From Pseudomonas moorei (lineage in GTDB: Bacteria > Pseudomonadota > Gammaproteobacteria > Pseudomonadales > Pseudomonadaceae), in the NCBI RefSeq assembly GCF_008801475.1, contig NZ_VZPP01000017.1, positions 1 to 64,000 of the forward strand: a stretch of DNA of 64,000 nt. Reading direction: 5' to 3'. The position numbers and the translations under genes were made by a program. Below the pieces are notes generated by a model, which was not told the DNA's origin, ran no database searches, and saw only the letters and a list, made by a program, of their open reading frames with translations. Shown here in pieces: positions 1 through 8,480 of the stretch. The stretch's first letter is position 1. Each line of letters begins with the position of its first letter.

Positions 1-235
1 CTGTCAAGTGATTATTTTCAGAAGTTTTCAAGGAATCCTTAACAACTTCAACCACTTGCGCCTTCGATCTCTCGTCAGCGGGAGGCGAATTCTACAGCGT
101 TACTCGCTGCTGTCAACACCTCTTTTTTAACTCCCTTCGCGCTTCGATGACCTGAAGCAACCCGCTGCCGAAAAACTGCGTAACTCATTGTTTATCAAGG
201 AGTTTTCCGTTTCGACTGCGCCGGAAGTGGGGCGA
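1..235 (-). other. rRNA operon leader (5' end only)
   Basis: This is the leader transcribed leftward from the promoters at 236-263 and 89-116. It is non-coding, and its last part (about 1-60) matches the Pseudomonas pre-16S leader as I remember it. A further -35-like TTGACA lies at 2-7 on the minus strand, and its -10 would be outside the window. The 16S gene itself is not present, so the rRNA operon is inferred from the promoter architecture and from the usual tyrS-rrn order in pseudomonads. Confidence 0.7.
89..116 (-). promoter_or_regulatory. rrn promoter P2
   Basis: On the minus strand a -35 TTGACA (111-116) and a -10 TAGAAT (89-94) are separated by 16 bases. A GC-rich discriminator (tcgcctccc) follows. 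Consensus boxes, a short spacer and a GC discriminator are typical of growth-rate and stringently controlled rRNA promoters. Confidence 0.75.
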
Positions 236-263
236 ATTATAGGCTTCTAAAATTCGCCGTCAA
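236..263 (-). promoter_or_regulatory. rrn promoter P1 with UP-like element
   Basis: On the minus strand a -35 TTGACG (258-263) and a perfect -10 TATAAT (236-241) are separated by 16 bases, followed by a GC-rich discriminator. Upstream (about 264-290) the DNA is AT-rich, as expected of an UP element, and it includes the stop codon and last codons of tyrS. The two tandem promoters (with 89-116) are the classic rRNA arrangement. Confidence 0.78.
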
Positions 264-278
264 CCCCTTATTTAAGGT

Positions 279-1478
279 TTATTCGGATTTGAGCGTAATT
301 CGCGCAAATGCCTTCTTTCCCGCCTGGCAAACATGGGTTGCACCCAGCGCGTATATAAAGGTGCGATCAACAACCTCGCCATCGATACGCACACCGCCAG
401 AACCGAGCAGATCCCGAGCGACCGCCGAGTTCTTCACCAGACCTGCCTTATTGAGGACGGCAGCGATCGGCATATCCTCAGCTGCAGTCAACTCGATCTC
501 CGGCAGATCGTCAGGCAGCTCACCATCCTTCATACGGTTGCCGGCTGCGCGATGAGCATTGGCCGCAGCCTCCTCACCATGGAAGCGCGCAACAATCTCT
601 TCCGCCAATTTGATCTTGATATCACGCGGATTAGCGCCCGCCTCTACATCAGCGCGGAAAGCATTGATCTCATCCATGGAGCGGAAGCTGAGCAGCTCGA
701 AGTAACGCCACATCAGCGCATCCGGAATGGAGACCAGCTTGCCGTACATGACACCCGGCGCTTCCTGAATACCCACGTAATTGCCCAAAGACTTGGACAT
801 CTTCTTTACGCCATCCAGACCTTCAAGCAATGGCATGGTCACAATGCATTGAGCCTCCTGACCGTAACCACGCTGCAGCTCACGCCCCATCAACAGGTTG
901 AACTTCTGGTCGGCACCGCCCAGTTCGACATCAGCACGCAAGGCAACCGAGTCGTAACCCTGAACCAGTGGATAGAGGAACTCGTGAATGGCAATAGGCT
1001 GATTGGTCGTGTATCGCTTATCGAAGTCATCGCGCTCGAGCATGCGAGCTACGGTGTACTGCGAAGTCAGGCGAATGAAGTCGGCCGGCCCCATCTTGTC
1101 CATCCAGGTGGAGTTGAATGCCACCTCGGTTTTAGCCGGATCAAGAATTTTGAAGACCTGGGTCTTGTAGGTCTCGGCGTTTTCGAGCACCTGCTCACGG
1201 GTCAGCGGGGGACGCGTAGCACTCTTGCCGCTAGGATCGCCGATCATCCCGGTGAAATCGCCAATCAGGAAGATCACCTGGTGACCCAACTCCTGGAACT
1301 GGCGCAGCTTATTAATAAGCACGGTATGCCCCAGGTGCAAATCCGGCGCAGTCGGATCGAAGCCTGCCTTAATACGCAGCGGCTGGCCGCGCTTGAGCTT
1401 TTCAATCAGCTCGGACTCGACCAACAGTTCTTCCGCACCACGTTTGATCAGCGCTAGCTGCTCTTCAACCGACTTCAT
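279..1478 (-). CDS. tyrS: Tyrosyl-tRNA synthetase
   Basis: TyrS charges tRNA-Tyr with tyrosine in the cytoplasm. The 399-residue protein has the class I signatures HLGH at 48-51 and KMSKS at 226-230, then a C-terminal S4-like RNA-binding domain that includes VARDLLGSGGVRIDGEVVD. Length and motifs fit the Pseudomonas TyrS that lies next to an rRNA operon. I chose the ATG at 1478 (MKSVEEQLAL); a longer frame to 1571 adds 31 unrelated residues. The gene is divergent from the M23 peptidase and its 3' end abuts rrn promoter P1, with no terminator hairpin visible between them. Confidence 0.97.
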   Translation of the reverse strand: MKSVEEQLALIKRGAEELLVESELIEKLKRGQPLRIKAGFDPTAPDLHLGHTVLINKLRQFQELGHQVIFLIGDFTGMIGDPSGKSATRPPLTREQVLENAETYKTQVFKILDPAKTEVAFNSTWMDKMGPADFIRLTSQYTVARMLERDDFDKRYTTNQPIAIHEFLYPLVQGYDSVALRADVELGGADQKFNLLMGRELQRGYGQEAQCIVTMPLLEGLDGVKKMSKSLGNYVGIQEAPGVMYGKLVSIPDALMWRYFELLSFRSMDEINAFRADVEAGANPRDIKIKLAEEIVARFHGEEAAANAHRAAGNRMKDGELPDDLPEIELTAAEDMPIAAVLNKAGLVKNSAVARDLLGSGGVRIDGEVVDRTFIYALGATHVCQAGKKAFARITLKSE

Positions 1479-1590
1479 AACAGACCCGCAAGGCTCAGAT
1501 TCAAAGGGACCCAACCATACAAGATCGCGCGTCAAATACAAGGTTTGCCCGGCGCACGGACGCCAATCCACGGACAGAGCGTCCGTAGAC

Positions 1591-1619
1591 TTGCTTCAGA
1601 GATGATTTGGTTATATTTT
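1591..1619 (+). promoter_or_regulatory. Possible promoter of the M23 peptidase gene
   Basis: TTGCTT at 1591-1596 and TATTTT at 1614-1619 are 17 bases apart in the AT-rich gap between tyrS and the M23 gene. The match to the sigma-70 consensus is moderate, so this is only a candidate. The rest of the 213-base gap shows no gene. Confidence 0.3.
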
Positions 1620-1691
1620 ATACAGTTATTTCATCTTCATCATGTCATTCATCTTTTCCAATTCATCTTTTTCAAAGTCAAAAAATCACTT

Positions 1692-3110
1692 ATGACCAAA
1701 GAATCGTCTAAAGCGCCACCGCTTTACCCGAAAACCCACCTGCTCGCAGCGAGTGGCATTGCCGCCCTCCTGAGCCTGGCGCTTCTGGTATTCCCTTCCA
1801 GTGATGTTGAAGCCAAAAAGACGACCCTGAGTCTTGAACTGGAAAGTCCTGCTGAACAACTGACACAAGAACAAGACGCTACCGAAGCCGTTCAAGCCAC
1901 AAATGAGCCGGTTACCTCTCCTTTTGCGCAGATCGACAACAGCGCAGAAGACACTCAGGAAACCGCTCAATCCGCGCCCGCGCCGGCCGCGGTAGAAAAG
2001 AAGGCACCCAACCACAGGGAAGTGATCGTCGGCAAGGGCGACACCCTCTCCACCCTGTTCTCGAAAGTCGGCCTTCCAGCCGCATCGGTGCATGACGTGT
2101 TGGCCAGTGACAAACAGGCCAAACAGTTCAGTCAGCTCAAGCACGGACAGAAACTTGAATTCGAGTTGGGCCCCGACGGCCAGCTGAACAACCTGCACAG
2201 CAAGGTCAGCGACCTCGAAACCATCACCCTGACCAAGAACGACAAGGGCTATACGTTCAACCGCATTACCGCCAAGCCGACTGTACGATCCGCCTACGTA
2301 CATGGCGTGATCAACAGCTCGCTGTCGCAGTCCGCTGCTCGTGCCGGCCTGTCCCACAGCCTGACCATGGATATGGCCAGCGTATTTGGCTATGACGTCG
2401 ACTTCGCCCAAGACATTCGCCAGGGCGACGAATTCGATGTGATTTACGAGCAAAAAGTTGTCAATGGCAAAGCTGTTGGCAACGGTCCGATCCTGTCCGC
2501 GCGCTTCACCAATCGTGGCAAAACCTACACGGCTGTGCGTTACACCAACAAACAAGGCAACAGCAGCTACTACACTGCTGAAGGCAACAGCATGCGCAAG
2601 GCGTTCATCCGCACCCCGGTGGACTTCGCCCGCATCAGCTCTAAGTTTTCCATGGGCCGCAAGCACCCGATCCTGAACAAGATTCGCGCACACAAAGGCG
2701 TCGACTATGCAGCGCCACGTGGCACGCCAATCAAGGCGGCTGGTGACGGTAAAGTACTGCTGGCCGGTCGTCGCGGTGGCTATGGCAACACCGTGATCAT
2801 TCAGCACGGAAGCACCTACACGACGTTGTATGGCCACATGCAAGGCTTTGCCAAAGGCGTGAAAACCGGTGGCAGCGTCAAACAGGGTCAGGTCATCGGC
2901 TACATCGGCACCACCGGACTTTCGACCGGACCGCACTTACACTACGAATTCCAGGTCAATGGCGTTCACGTCGATCCACTGGGCCAGAAGCTGCCGATGG
3001 CTGATCCAATTGCCAAAGCCGAACGCGCCCGCTTCCTCGCACAGAGCCAGCCACTGATGGCGCGCATGGACCAGGAAAAGGCCACCATGCTGGCTTCGAG
3101 CAAGCGTTAA
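1692..3110 (+). CDS. M23-family murein DD-endopeptidase (MepM-like)
   Basis: This is a predicted envelope peptidoglycan hydrolase of 472 residues. An N-terminal hydrophobic segment (about 18-35) serves as membrane anchor or signal. An acidic, Ala/Pro-rich linker and an OapA/LysM-like region follow (about 105-170), and a C-terminal LytM/M23 domain ends the protein. The zinc ligands are visible as HKGVD (H334, D338) and HLHYE (H415, H417). The family cleaves D-Ala-mDAP crosslinks to let the sacculus expand. The start MTKESSKAPP at 1692 directly precedes the anchor; the longer frame from 1545 has no support. anmK follows after 3 bases, so the two are probably cotranscribed, linking murein cleavage with recycling. 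Confidence 0.92.
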   Translation: MTKESSKAPPLYPKTHLLAASGIAALLSLALLVFPSSDVEAKKTTLSLELESPAEQLTQEQDATEAVQATNEPVTSPFAQIDNSAEDTQETAQSAPAPAAVEKKAPNHREVIVGKGDTLSTLFSKVGLPAASVHDVLASDKQAKQFSQLKHGQKLEFELGPDGQLNNLHSKVSDLETITLTKNDKGYTFNRITAKPTVRSAYVHGVINSSLSQSAARAGLSHSLTMDMASVFGYDVDFAQDIRQGDEFDVIYEQKVVNGKAVGNGPILSARFTNRGKTYTAVRYTNKQGNSSYYTAEGNSMRKAFIRTPVDFARISSKFSMGRKHPILNKIRAHKGVDYAAPRGTPIKAAGDGKVLLAGRRGGYGNTVIIQHGSTYTTLYGHMQGFAKGVKTGGSVKQGQVIGYIGTTGLSTGPHLHYEFQVNGVHVDPLGQKLPMADPIAKAERARFLAQSQPLMARMDQEKATMLASSKR

Positions 3111-3113
3111 GCC

Positions 3114-4205
3114 ATGCCGCTCTATATAGGTGTGATGTCCGGGACCAGCCTTGATGGCCTGGACATCGCGCTGATCGAGCAAACCCAGGCGATCAGGCTG
3201 ATCGCCACGCACTACATTCCCATGCCCGACACCCTGCGCACCGAGCTACTTGGCCTGTGCGCCAGCGGACCCGACGAGATAGCCCGCTCCGCCATTGCCC
3301 AGCAAAACTGGGTGGCGCTCGCAGCGCAGGGCGTTCACGCCCTCCTTGCACAAGAACAGCTCAAACCCGAAGACATTCGAGCGATTGGCAGCCACGGCCA
3401 GACCATTCGCCACGAGCCGGCGCGGGGCTTTACGGTACAGATCGGTAATCCGGCCCTGCTGACGGAGCTGACACACATCACAGTGGTCAGTGATTTCCGC
3501 AGCCGTGATGTGGCCGCTGGCGGGCAAGGCGCCCCACTGGTGCCGGCCTTCCACGAAGCCTTGTTTGAAGAACGGACCGGCAACCGAGCTGTGCTCAACA
3601 TCGGCGGCTTCAGCAACCTCAGCCTGATTGAACCGGGCAAGCCTGTCGCCGGCTTCGACTGCGGCCCGGGGAATGTGCTGCTGGACGCGTGGATTCATCA
3701 CCAGCGCGGTGACAACTTCGACCGGAACGGCCAATGGGCTGCCAGCGGGAAAGTCGAGCCAGTGCTATTGAAAGCGCTACTCAGCGACCCATTCTTCTTA
3801 ACCAAAGGACCGAAGAGCACCGGCCGGGAAGTGTTCAACTTGCCATGGCTGATGCAGCAGCTGGCACAGCTGCCAACATTCGCTCCCGAAGACGTGCAAG
3901 CGACGCTGCTTGAGCTGACAGCTCTAACCATCGTCGAATCCCTGCAAAGCGCCCAATCGGACACCCAGGAGCTGCTGGTCTGTGGCGGCGGCGCACATAA
4001 CACCACGCTGATGAACCGATTGGCCAACCTGCTACCAGGCGCAACCGTCAGCAGTACTGCGGCTTACGGTGTAGACCCTGACTGGGTAGAAGCCATGGCT
4101 TTCGCCTGGCTGGCCCACTGCTGCCTCGAAGGCATCGCGGCCAATCGCCCGAGCGTCACCGGTGCTCGCGGTTTGCGTGTATTGGGCGCGATCTACCCCG
4201 CATAG
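3114..4205 (+). CDS. anmK: Anhydro-N-acetylmuramic acid kinase
   Basis: AnmK hydrolyses and phosphorylates 1,6-anhydro-MurNAc released from murein, giving MurNAc-6-phosphate for cell-wall recycling. The 363-residue protein has the family's N-terminal MSGTSLDGLDIALIE phosphate-binding motif, GSHGQTIRH, and the sugar-kinase-fold motifs NIGGFSNLS, DCGPGN and CGGGAHN. It is nearly contiguous with the M23 peptidase. The later enzymes of the same salvage route, amgK and murU, are at about 31-32 kb; the intermediate MurNAc-6-P phosphatase MupP is not in the window. Confidence 0.96.
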   Translation: MPLYIGVMSGTSLDGLDIALIEQTQAIRLIATHYIPMPDTLRTELLGLCASGPDEIARSAIAQQNWVALAAQGVHALLAQEQLKPEDIRAIGSHGQTIRHEPARGFTVQIGNPALLTELTHITVVSDFRSRDVAAGGQGAPLVPAFHEALFEERTGNRAVLNIGGFSNLSLIEPGKPVAGFDCGPGNVLLDAWIHHQRGDNFDRNGQWAASGKVEPVLLKALLSDPFFLTKGPKSTGREVFNLPWLMQQLAQLPTFAPEDVQATLLELTALTIVESLQSAQSDTQELLVCGGGAHNTTLMNRLANLLPGATVSSTAAYGVDPDWVEAMAFAWLAHCCLEGIAANRPSVTGARGLRVLGAIYPA

Positions 4206-4218
4206 ACGCCCCACAGCA

Positions 4219-4252
4219 AAACGCCGCAGAGCCCTGAGGCTTTGCGGCGTTT
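4219..4252. terminator. Bidirectional terminator between anmK and erpA
   Basis: A 15-bp stem (4219-4233 with 4238-4252, one G-T pair) encloses a 4-base loop. It starts with AAA and ends with TTT, so both convergent transcripts meet a GC hairpin followed by a short U-run. Confidence 0.75.
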
Positions 4253-4271
4253 GGTGATGCAAGCGCGCTGA

Positions 4272-4622
4272 TCAGATCGAGAACGAAGAACCGCAGCCAC
4301 AGGTTGTGGTTGCATTGGGGTTCTTGATGACGAAGCGCGAACCTTCCAGACCTTCCTGATAATCAACCTCGGCCCCGGCCAGGTACTGGAAGCTCATCGG
4401 ATCGACAACCAGACTCACACCTTCGCGCTCGACGATGGTGTCGTCATCGGCCACTTCTTCATCGAAGGTAAAACCGTACTGAAAACCTGAACAACCGCCG
4501 CCCGTAACGAATACGCGCAGCTTCAAGCGATCATTCCCCTCTTCATCGACCAGGCTCTTCACCTTGTGCGCGGCACCGTGGGTGAATTGCAAAGCCGTGG
4601 GGGTGAAGGATTCGACGCTCAT
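4272..4622 (-). CDS. erpA: Iron-sulfur cluster insertion protein ErpA
   Basis: ErpA is an A-type carrier that delivers Fe-S clusters to apoproteins such as IspG/IspH. The 116-residue protein has the HesB/IscA fold and the three conserved cysteines, C44 (GGGCSGFQY) and C108/C110 (TTCGCGSSF). It is monocistronic between two terminators. Upstream there is a promoter whose -10 lies inside a palindrome (see 4651-4699), suggesting a dedicated regulator. Confidence 0.96.
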   Translation of the reverse strand: MSVESFTPTALQFTHGAAHKVKSLVDEEGNDRLKLRVFVTGGGCSGFQYGFTFDEEVADDDTIVEREGVSLVVDPMSFQYLAGAEVDYQEGLEGSRFVIKNPNATTTCGCGSSFSI

Positions 4623-4650
4623 GCTGACTATCTCCCGGCGTTACGCCGCC

Positions 4651-4699
4651 ATAATGCGTGATGACGCGCATTATCCGCTTCTCCTAGAAAAGCGGTCAA
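4651..4699 (-). promoter_or_regulatory. erpA promoter with overlapping palindrome
   Basis: On the minus strand a -35 TTGACC (4694-4699) and a -10 GATAAT (4670-4675) are 18 bases apart. A perfect 8-bp inverted repeat, ataatgcg (4651-4658) and cgcattat (4667-4674), overlaps the -10 and extends over the expected start site. This geometry suits a repressor operator. It does not match the Fur or IscR consensus as I know them. Confidence 0.5.
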
Positions 4700-4745
4700 C
4701 TATTGTTATGGTATATCAACCAATCCAATCGCCAGCCCGGAATGC

Positions 4746-4772
4746 AAAAAGGCCCGTTCAACGGGCCTTTTT
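4746..4772. terminator. Terminator downstream of argC
   Basis: A 12-bp stem (aaaaaggcccgt, 4746-4757, with 4761-4772) encloses a TCA loop and is flanked by A and T runs on both strands. It terminates argC on the minus strand and may also insulate erpA. Confidence 0.85.
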
Positions 4773-4790
4773 ACTCGGTGCTACAGCGCC

Positions 4791-5825
4791 TTACGGCAAC
4801 ATGCCCGCGTGAGACAGGCCAAGGCGCTCATCCAGTCCGAACAGGATGTTCATGTTCTGCACCGCCTGACCCGACGCACCTTTGACCAGGTTGTCGATCA
4901 CCGACAGCACTACCACCAGATCACCGTCCTGTGGCCGATGTACCGCAATGCGGCAGACGTTGGCGCCACGCACGCTACGGGTTTCCGGGTGGCTACCGGC
5001 TGGCATTACGTCGACGAACGGTTCGTTGGCATAACGCTTTTCGAACAGCGCCTGCAGATCCACCGAACGATCCACCACAGTCGCGTACAGCGTGGAGTGA
5101 ATGCCACGAATCATCGGTGTCAGATGCGGAACAAAGGTCAGACCGACATCCTTGCCTGCGGCACGCCGCAGACCCTGGCGAATTTCCGGCAAGTGGCGGT
5201 GACCTTTGACGGCGTAGGCCTTCATGCTTTCCGATGTCTCGGAGTACAAAGAACCGACGGCAGCACCACGACCGGCACCGCTGACGCCGGACTTGCAGTC
5301 GGCGATCAGGCGCGAAGCATCGGCCAGACCAGCTTCAAGCAACGGCAGGAAACCCAGCTGCGTGGCGGTCGGGTAGCAACCCGGTACCGCGATCAGACGC
5401 GCCTTCTTGATTTGCTCACGATTGACTTCCGGCAAGCCGTAAACCGCCTCATCGAGCAGTTCCGGTGCACCGTGCGGCTGGCCGTACCACTTGGCCCATT
5501 CCTCAGCGTCTTGCAGACGGAAGTCAGCCGACAAATCAATGACCCTGGTCCCCGCCGCCAGCAACTCACCCGCCAGTGCGTGGGCAACACCGTGTGGCGT
5601 GGCGAAGAACACCACGTCGCAGGCGCCCAGGGTCTTGATGTCTGGAACGGTGAACGCCAGGCCGTCGTAGTGGCCTCGCAGGTTCGGGTACATGTCGGCC
5701 ACGGCCAGGCCGGCCTCGGATCGGGAAGTGATGACTACCACTTCAGCTTGCGGATGCTGTGCCAACAGACGCAGCAGTTCGACACCGGTGTAACCCGTGC
5801 CGCCGACGATACCGACCTTGACCAT
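4791..5825 (-). CDS. argC: N-acetyl-gamma-glutamyl-phosphate reductase
   Basis: ArgC carries out the third step of arginine synthesis, the NADPH reduction of N-acetylglutamyl-5-phosphate to the semialdehyde. The 344-residue protein starts with the Rossmann motif GIVGGTGYTG (5-14) and has the catalytic cysteine C150 in VPGCYPTATQLG. I chose the ATG at 5825 because MVKVGIVGG is the family N-terminus; the longer frame to 5897 runs into the intergenic region. It is divergent from hemJ and ends in a strong terminator. Confidence 0.96.
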   Translation of the reverse strand: MVKVGIVGGTGYTGVELLRLLAQHPQAEVVVITSRSEAGLAVADMYPNLRGHYDGLAFTVPDIKTLGACDVVFFATPHGVAHALAGELLAAGTRVIDLSADFRLQDAEEWAKWYGQPHGAPELLDEAVYGLPEVNREQIKKARLIAVPGCYPTATQLGFLPLLEAGLADASRLIADCKSGVSGAGRGAAVGSLYSETSESMKAYAVKGHRHLPEIRQGLRRAAGKDVGLTFVPHLTPMIRGIHSTLYATVVDRSVDLQALFEKRYANEPFVDVMPAGSHPETRSVRGANVCRIAVHRPQDGDLVVVLSVIDNLVKGASGQAVQNMNILFGLDERLGLSHAGMLP

Positions 5826-5960
5826 AAACCTGCCCTCAACGAACCCACTGGAAAGCCGTCGATAATAGGGGCCTGGCGCGCCTGCGACAACCGGCAAGGT
5901 GACGTATGGAGCCTCAAGCCTCTACTATCCCGGCTACCGTGAATCTGGGAATAACTAAAA

Positions 5961-6392
5961 ATGCTTTATCTGTGGCTCAAAGCTTTTCACATCATCAGCG
6001 TCGTGTGCTGGTTTGCCGGTCTGTTTTACCTGCCGCGCCTGTTCGTCTATCACGCTCAAAGCGAGGACACCGTCAGCAAGGAACGCTTCAGCCTCATGGA
6101 GCGCAAGCTTTACCGCGGCATCATGGGCCCGGCGATGATCGCGACGCTGATTTTCGGTGGCTGGCTGATCAGCCTCAACCCTGGCGCTTATTTCAGCCAG
6201 GGTGGCTGGATGCACGCCAAACTGACCCTGGTGGTTCTGCTGATCGGCTACCACCACATGTGTGGCGCTCAGGTGAAGCGCTTTGCCCGTGGCGAAAACA
6301 CCCGTAGCCATGTCTTTTATCGCTGGTTCAATGAAGTGCCGGTTCTGATATTGCTGGCTATTGTCATTCTGGTCGTTGTTCGGCCGTTCTAA
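5961..6392 (+). CDS. hemJ: Protoporphyrinogen IX oxidase HemJ
   Basis: HemJ is the small membrane protoporphyrinogen oxidase used in many bacteria that lack HemY/HemG. The 143-residue protein has four hydrophobic segments. The N-terminus LWLKAFHIISVVCWFAG carries the conserved histidine and tryptophan of the UPF0093 family, and RGIMGPAMIATLIFGGW and YHHMCG follow. The inferred role is the penultimate step of haem synthesis in the inner membrane. It runs rightward just before the nitronate monooxygenase-like gene (33-base gap). Confidence 0.9.
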   Translation: MLYLWLKAFHIISVVCWFAGLFYLPRLFVYHAQSEDTVSKERFSLMERKLYRGIMGPAMIATLIFGGWLISLNPGAYFSQGGWMHAKLTLVVLLIGYHHMCGAQVKRFARGENTRSHVFYRWFNEVPVLILLAIVILVVVRPF

Positions 6393-6425
6393 ATCCAACA
6401 GGCACAACTCACCGGGGTACTTCCC

Positions 6426-7394
6426 ATGTCGCTGCCCGCTCTGCTTGAACAACGTCTACGCCTGCCCGTGGTGGTGGCGCCGATGTTCCTGATTTCCAAT
6501 CCGCAACTGGTGCTCGCCTGCTGCCGCAACGGGGTAGTGGGCAGTTTTCCTGCGCTGAATCAGCGCGAGAGCAGCGGCTTCAAAGCCTGGCTGGAAGAGA
6601 TCGAAGCCGGGCTGGCAGCGTTGGAAAGTCCCGCGCCCTACGCGGTGAACCTCATCGTGCACAACAGCAATCCGCGACTGCAGGCGGATCTGGCGATCTG
6701 CATCGAACACCAAGTGCCGATTGTGATCACCAGCCTCGGCGCAGTGAAAGAAGTGGTCGACGCCGTGCACAGTTACGGCGGCCTGGTATTCCATGACGTG
6801 ACGACGCGCCGCCATGCCGAAAAAGCCGCCGAGGCCGGCGTGGATGGGTTGATCGCCGTGGCCGCCGGTGCCGGTGGGCATGCCGGAACCTGGAGCCCGT
6901 TCTCTCTGATCGCCGAGATCCGACAATTCTTCGACAAGACATTGTTGTTGGCCGGATGCCTGAACCATGGGCACGAAATCCTCGCCGCCCAATTGCTCGG
7001 TGCGGATCTGGCCTACTTCGGCACGCGATTTATCGGCACTGCCGAAAGTCATGCGCCTGACGCCTACAAGGAAATGCTGCTGTCGTCCAAGGCGGCAGAC
7101 ATCATCCATACTCCAGCCGTGTCGGGTGTACCGGCGAGCTTCATGCGCCAAAGCCTGGAAGCCGCCGGGTTTGACATGGCAGCGCTGCAAAACAAGGGTG
7201 AGGTCAACTTCGGCTCCAAGCTCAAGCCGATCAGCGATGAAGCCAAAGCCTGGAAAACCGTATGGTCCGCAGGCCAGGGCGTGGGGGGAATCGATGATTT
7301 ACCCAGCGTTGACCAATTGGTGGTGCGGCTCGACGCGGAGTATCGCAAGGCACTGGAACAGGCCGCACAACTGCCCAGACGCTGGCCACGCTGA
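6426..7394 (+). CDS. Nitronate monooxygenase-family flavoprotein
   Basis: This 322-residue TIM-barrel flavoprotein belongs to the 2-nitropropane dioxygenase (NMO) family. It begins with LRLPVVVAPMFLISNPQLVLAC, shows the FMN-phosphate region GLIAVAAGAGGHAG and LLLAGCLNHGHEI, and carries GADLAYFGTRFIGTAES. Family members oxidise nitronates such as propionate-3-nitronate, or act as NAD(P)H:quinone reductases. The substrate here cannot be told from sequence. It follows hemJ by 33 bases and may share its transcript. Confidence 0.88.
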   Translation: MSLPALLEQRLRLPVVVAPMFLISNPQLVLACCRNGVVGSFPALNQRESSGFKAWLEEIEAGLAALESPAPYAVNLIVHNSNPRLQADLAICIEHQVPIVITSLGAVKEVVDAVHSYGGLVFHDVTTRRHAEKAAEAGVDGLIAVAAGAGGHAGTWSPFSLIAEIRQFFDKTLLLAGCLNHGHEILAAQLLGADLAYFGTRFIGTAESHAPDAYKEMLLSSKAADIIHTPAVSGVPASFMRQSLEAAGFDMAALQNKGEVNFGSKLKPISDEAKAWKTVWSAGQGVGGIDDLPSVDQLVVRLDAEYRKALEQAAQLPRRWPR

Positions 7395-7468
7395 AAAAAC
7401 CGGGCCATCCTCCCTTGGCTGGCCCTGCACCTCACCCTTAAAACACTCGCGACAAGGATGCCTCGGCA

Positions 7469-8419
7469 ATGAGCGACAACCGTTTCAAGATCGTCTTTGA
7501 CGGCACGCTACTGCCAGGTGTTGATATCAACACCGCCAAACTCAATCTCGCCGCACTCTACAAAAGCGAGGTTGCCGCCATCGAGCGCCTGTTCAGCGGT
7601 CAACCCGTCGCACTCAAACGTGATCTGTCACAGATTGACGCGCAGGCCTACCTGCAAGCCCTGAAGAATGCCGGCATAGATGCCCGCCTCGAGCCAGAAC
7701 CGGCGATCGAACTGAATCTCTCCGAAGTCCGTGACCACGTCGGCGCAGTAACAGAACCCGACTCCCCCTACACTCCGCCGCAGGTTGAGGTCGCTGGGCC
7801 CGTGCCCGAGTACGCGCTGCTCAAGCCATTCGGCGTCGAAGGACGCATCGGACGCCTGCGGTTTCTCGCATGGTCCATGGTGCTGTGCCTGCTGGCGATG
7901 ACTGTGGCCGGCGTATTTGCCCTGATCGGTCTGGCACTCGTCAGCACCGATTCGACCGCCGGCCTGATCATGGGCGGCATACTGGCTTTCATCCTGGGCG
8001 TGGTGTTCCTGATCGCCAGCGTCCTGATCAGCATTCAACGCCTGCACGATATCGGCTGGTCAGGCTGGCTCTGGTTGCTGAACCTTGTACCGTTCGTGGG
8101 CAGTTTCTTTCCGCTGTTGCTGGTGGCTTTACCGGGAACCAGCATGACCAACCGTTACGGCGCACCTCCACCGCCCAACAGCACGGCGGTCAAGGTACTG
8201 TCGTCGTTATGGCTCGTATTGATTGCCCTGATGATCGTCGGAGCAATGGCGGGCGGTATCTCGGCCATTCAGGATGCATACGAAAACACCCTCGAAAGCA
8301 GATACCAAAGCGGCACGATCACCACCGACGAGATCGACATCGAGGTCGAACCGCCACCAAATTCCACCGACGATGCAGCCGAACAAGCCCAGCCCCCTGT
8401 AGACTCTGCGCAAGAATGA
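7469..8419 (+). CDS. DUF805 membrane protein with an extra N-terminal domain
   Basis: The 316-residue protein has two parts. Residues 1 to about 75 are soluble and begin MSDNRFKIVFDGTLLPGVD; this part is not in the DUF805 core, and similar N-termini occur on other Pseudomonas membrane proteins as far as I recall. Residues about 110-270 form a DUF805 domain with four hydrophobic helices and the characteristic FLAWSMVLC and RLHDIGWSGWLWLLNLVP motifs. The tail is acidic and Pro-rich. Function is unknown. It is followed closely by the dehydrogenase gene. Confidence 0.85.
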   Translation: MSDNRFKIVFDGTLLPGVDINTAKLNLAALYKSEVAAIERLFSGQPVALKRDLSQIDAQAYLQALKNAGIDARLEPEPAIELNLSEVRDHVGAVTEPDSPYTPPQVEVAGPVPEYALLKPFGVEGRIGRLRFLAWSMVLCLLAMTVAGVFALIGLALVSTDSTAGLIMGGILAFILGVVFLIASVLISIQRLHDIGWSGWLWLLNLVPFVGSFFPLLLVALPGTSMTNRYGAPPPPNSTAVKVLSSLWLVLIALMIVGAMAGGISAIQDAYENTLESRYQSGTITTDEIDIEVEPPPNSTDDAAEQAQPPVDSAQE

Positions 8420-8480
8420 ACAGCGCTCCCCGCCCATGACACCTGCGTCGCGGCGCGGAGCTGTTGCGATGGAGAACTGC

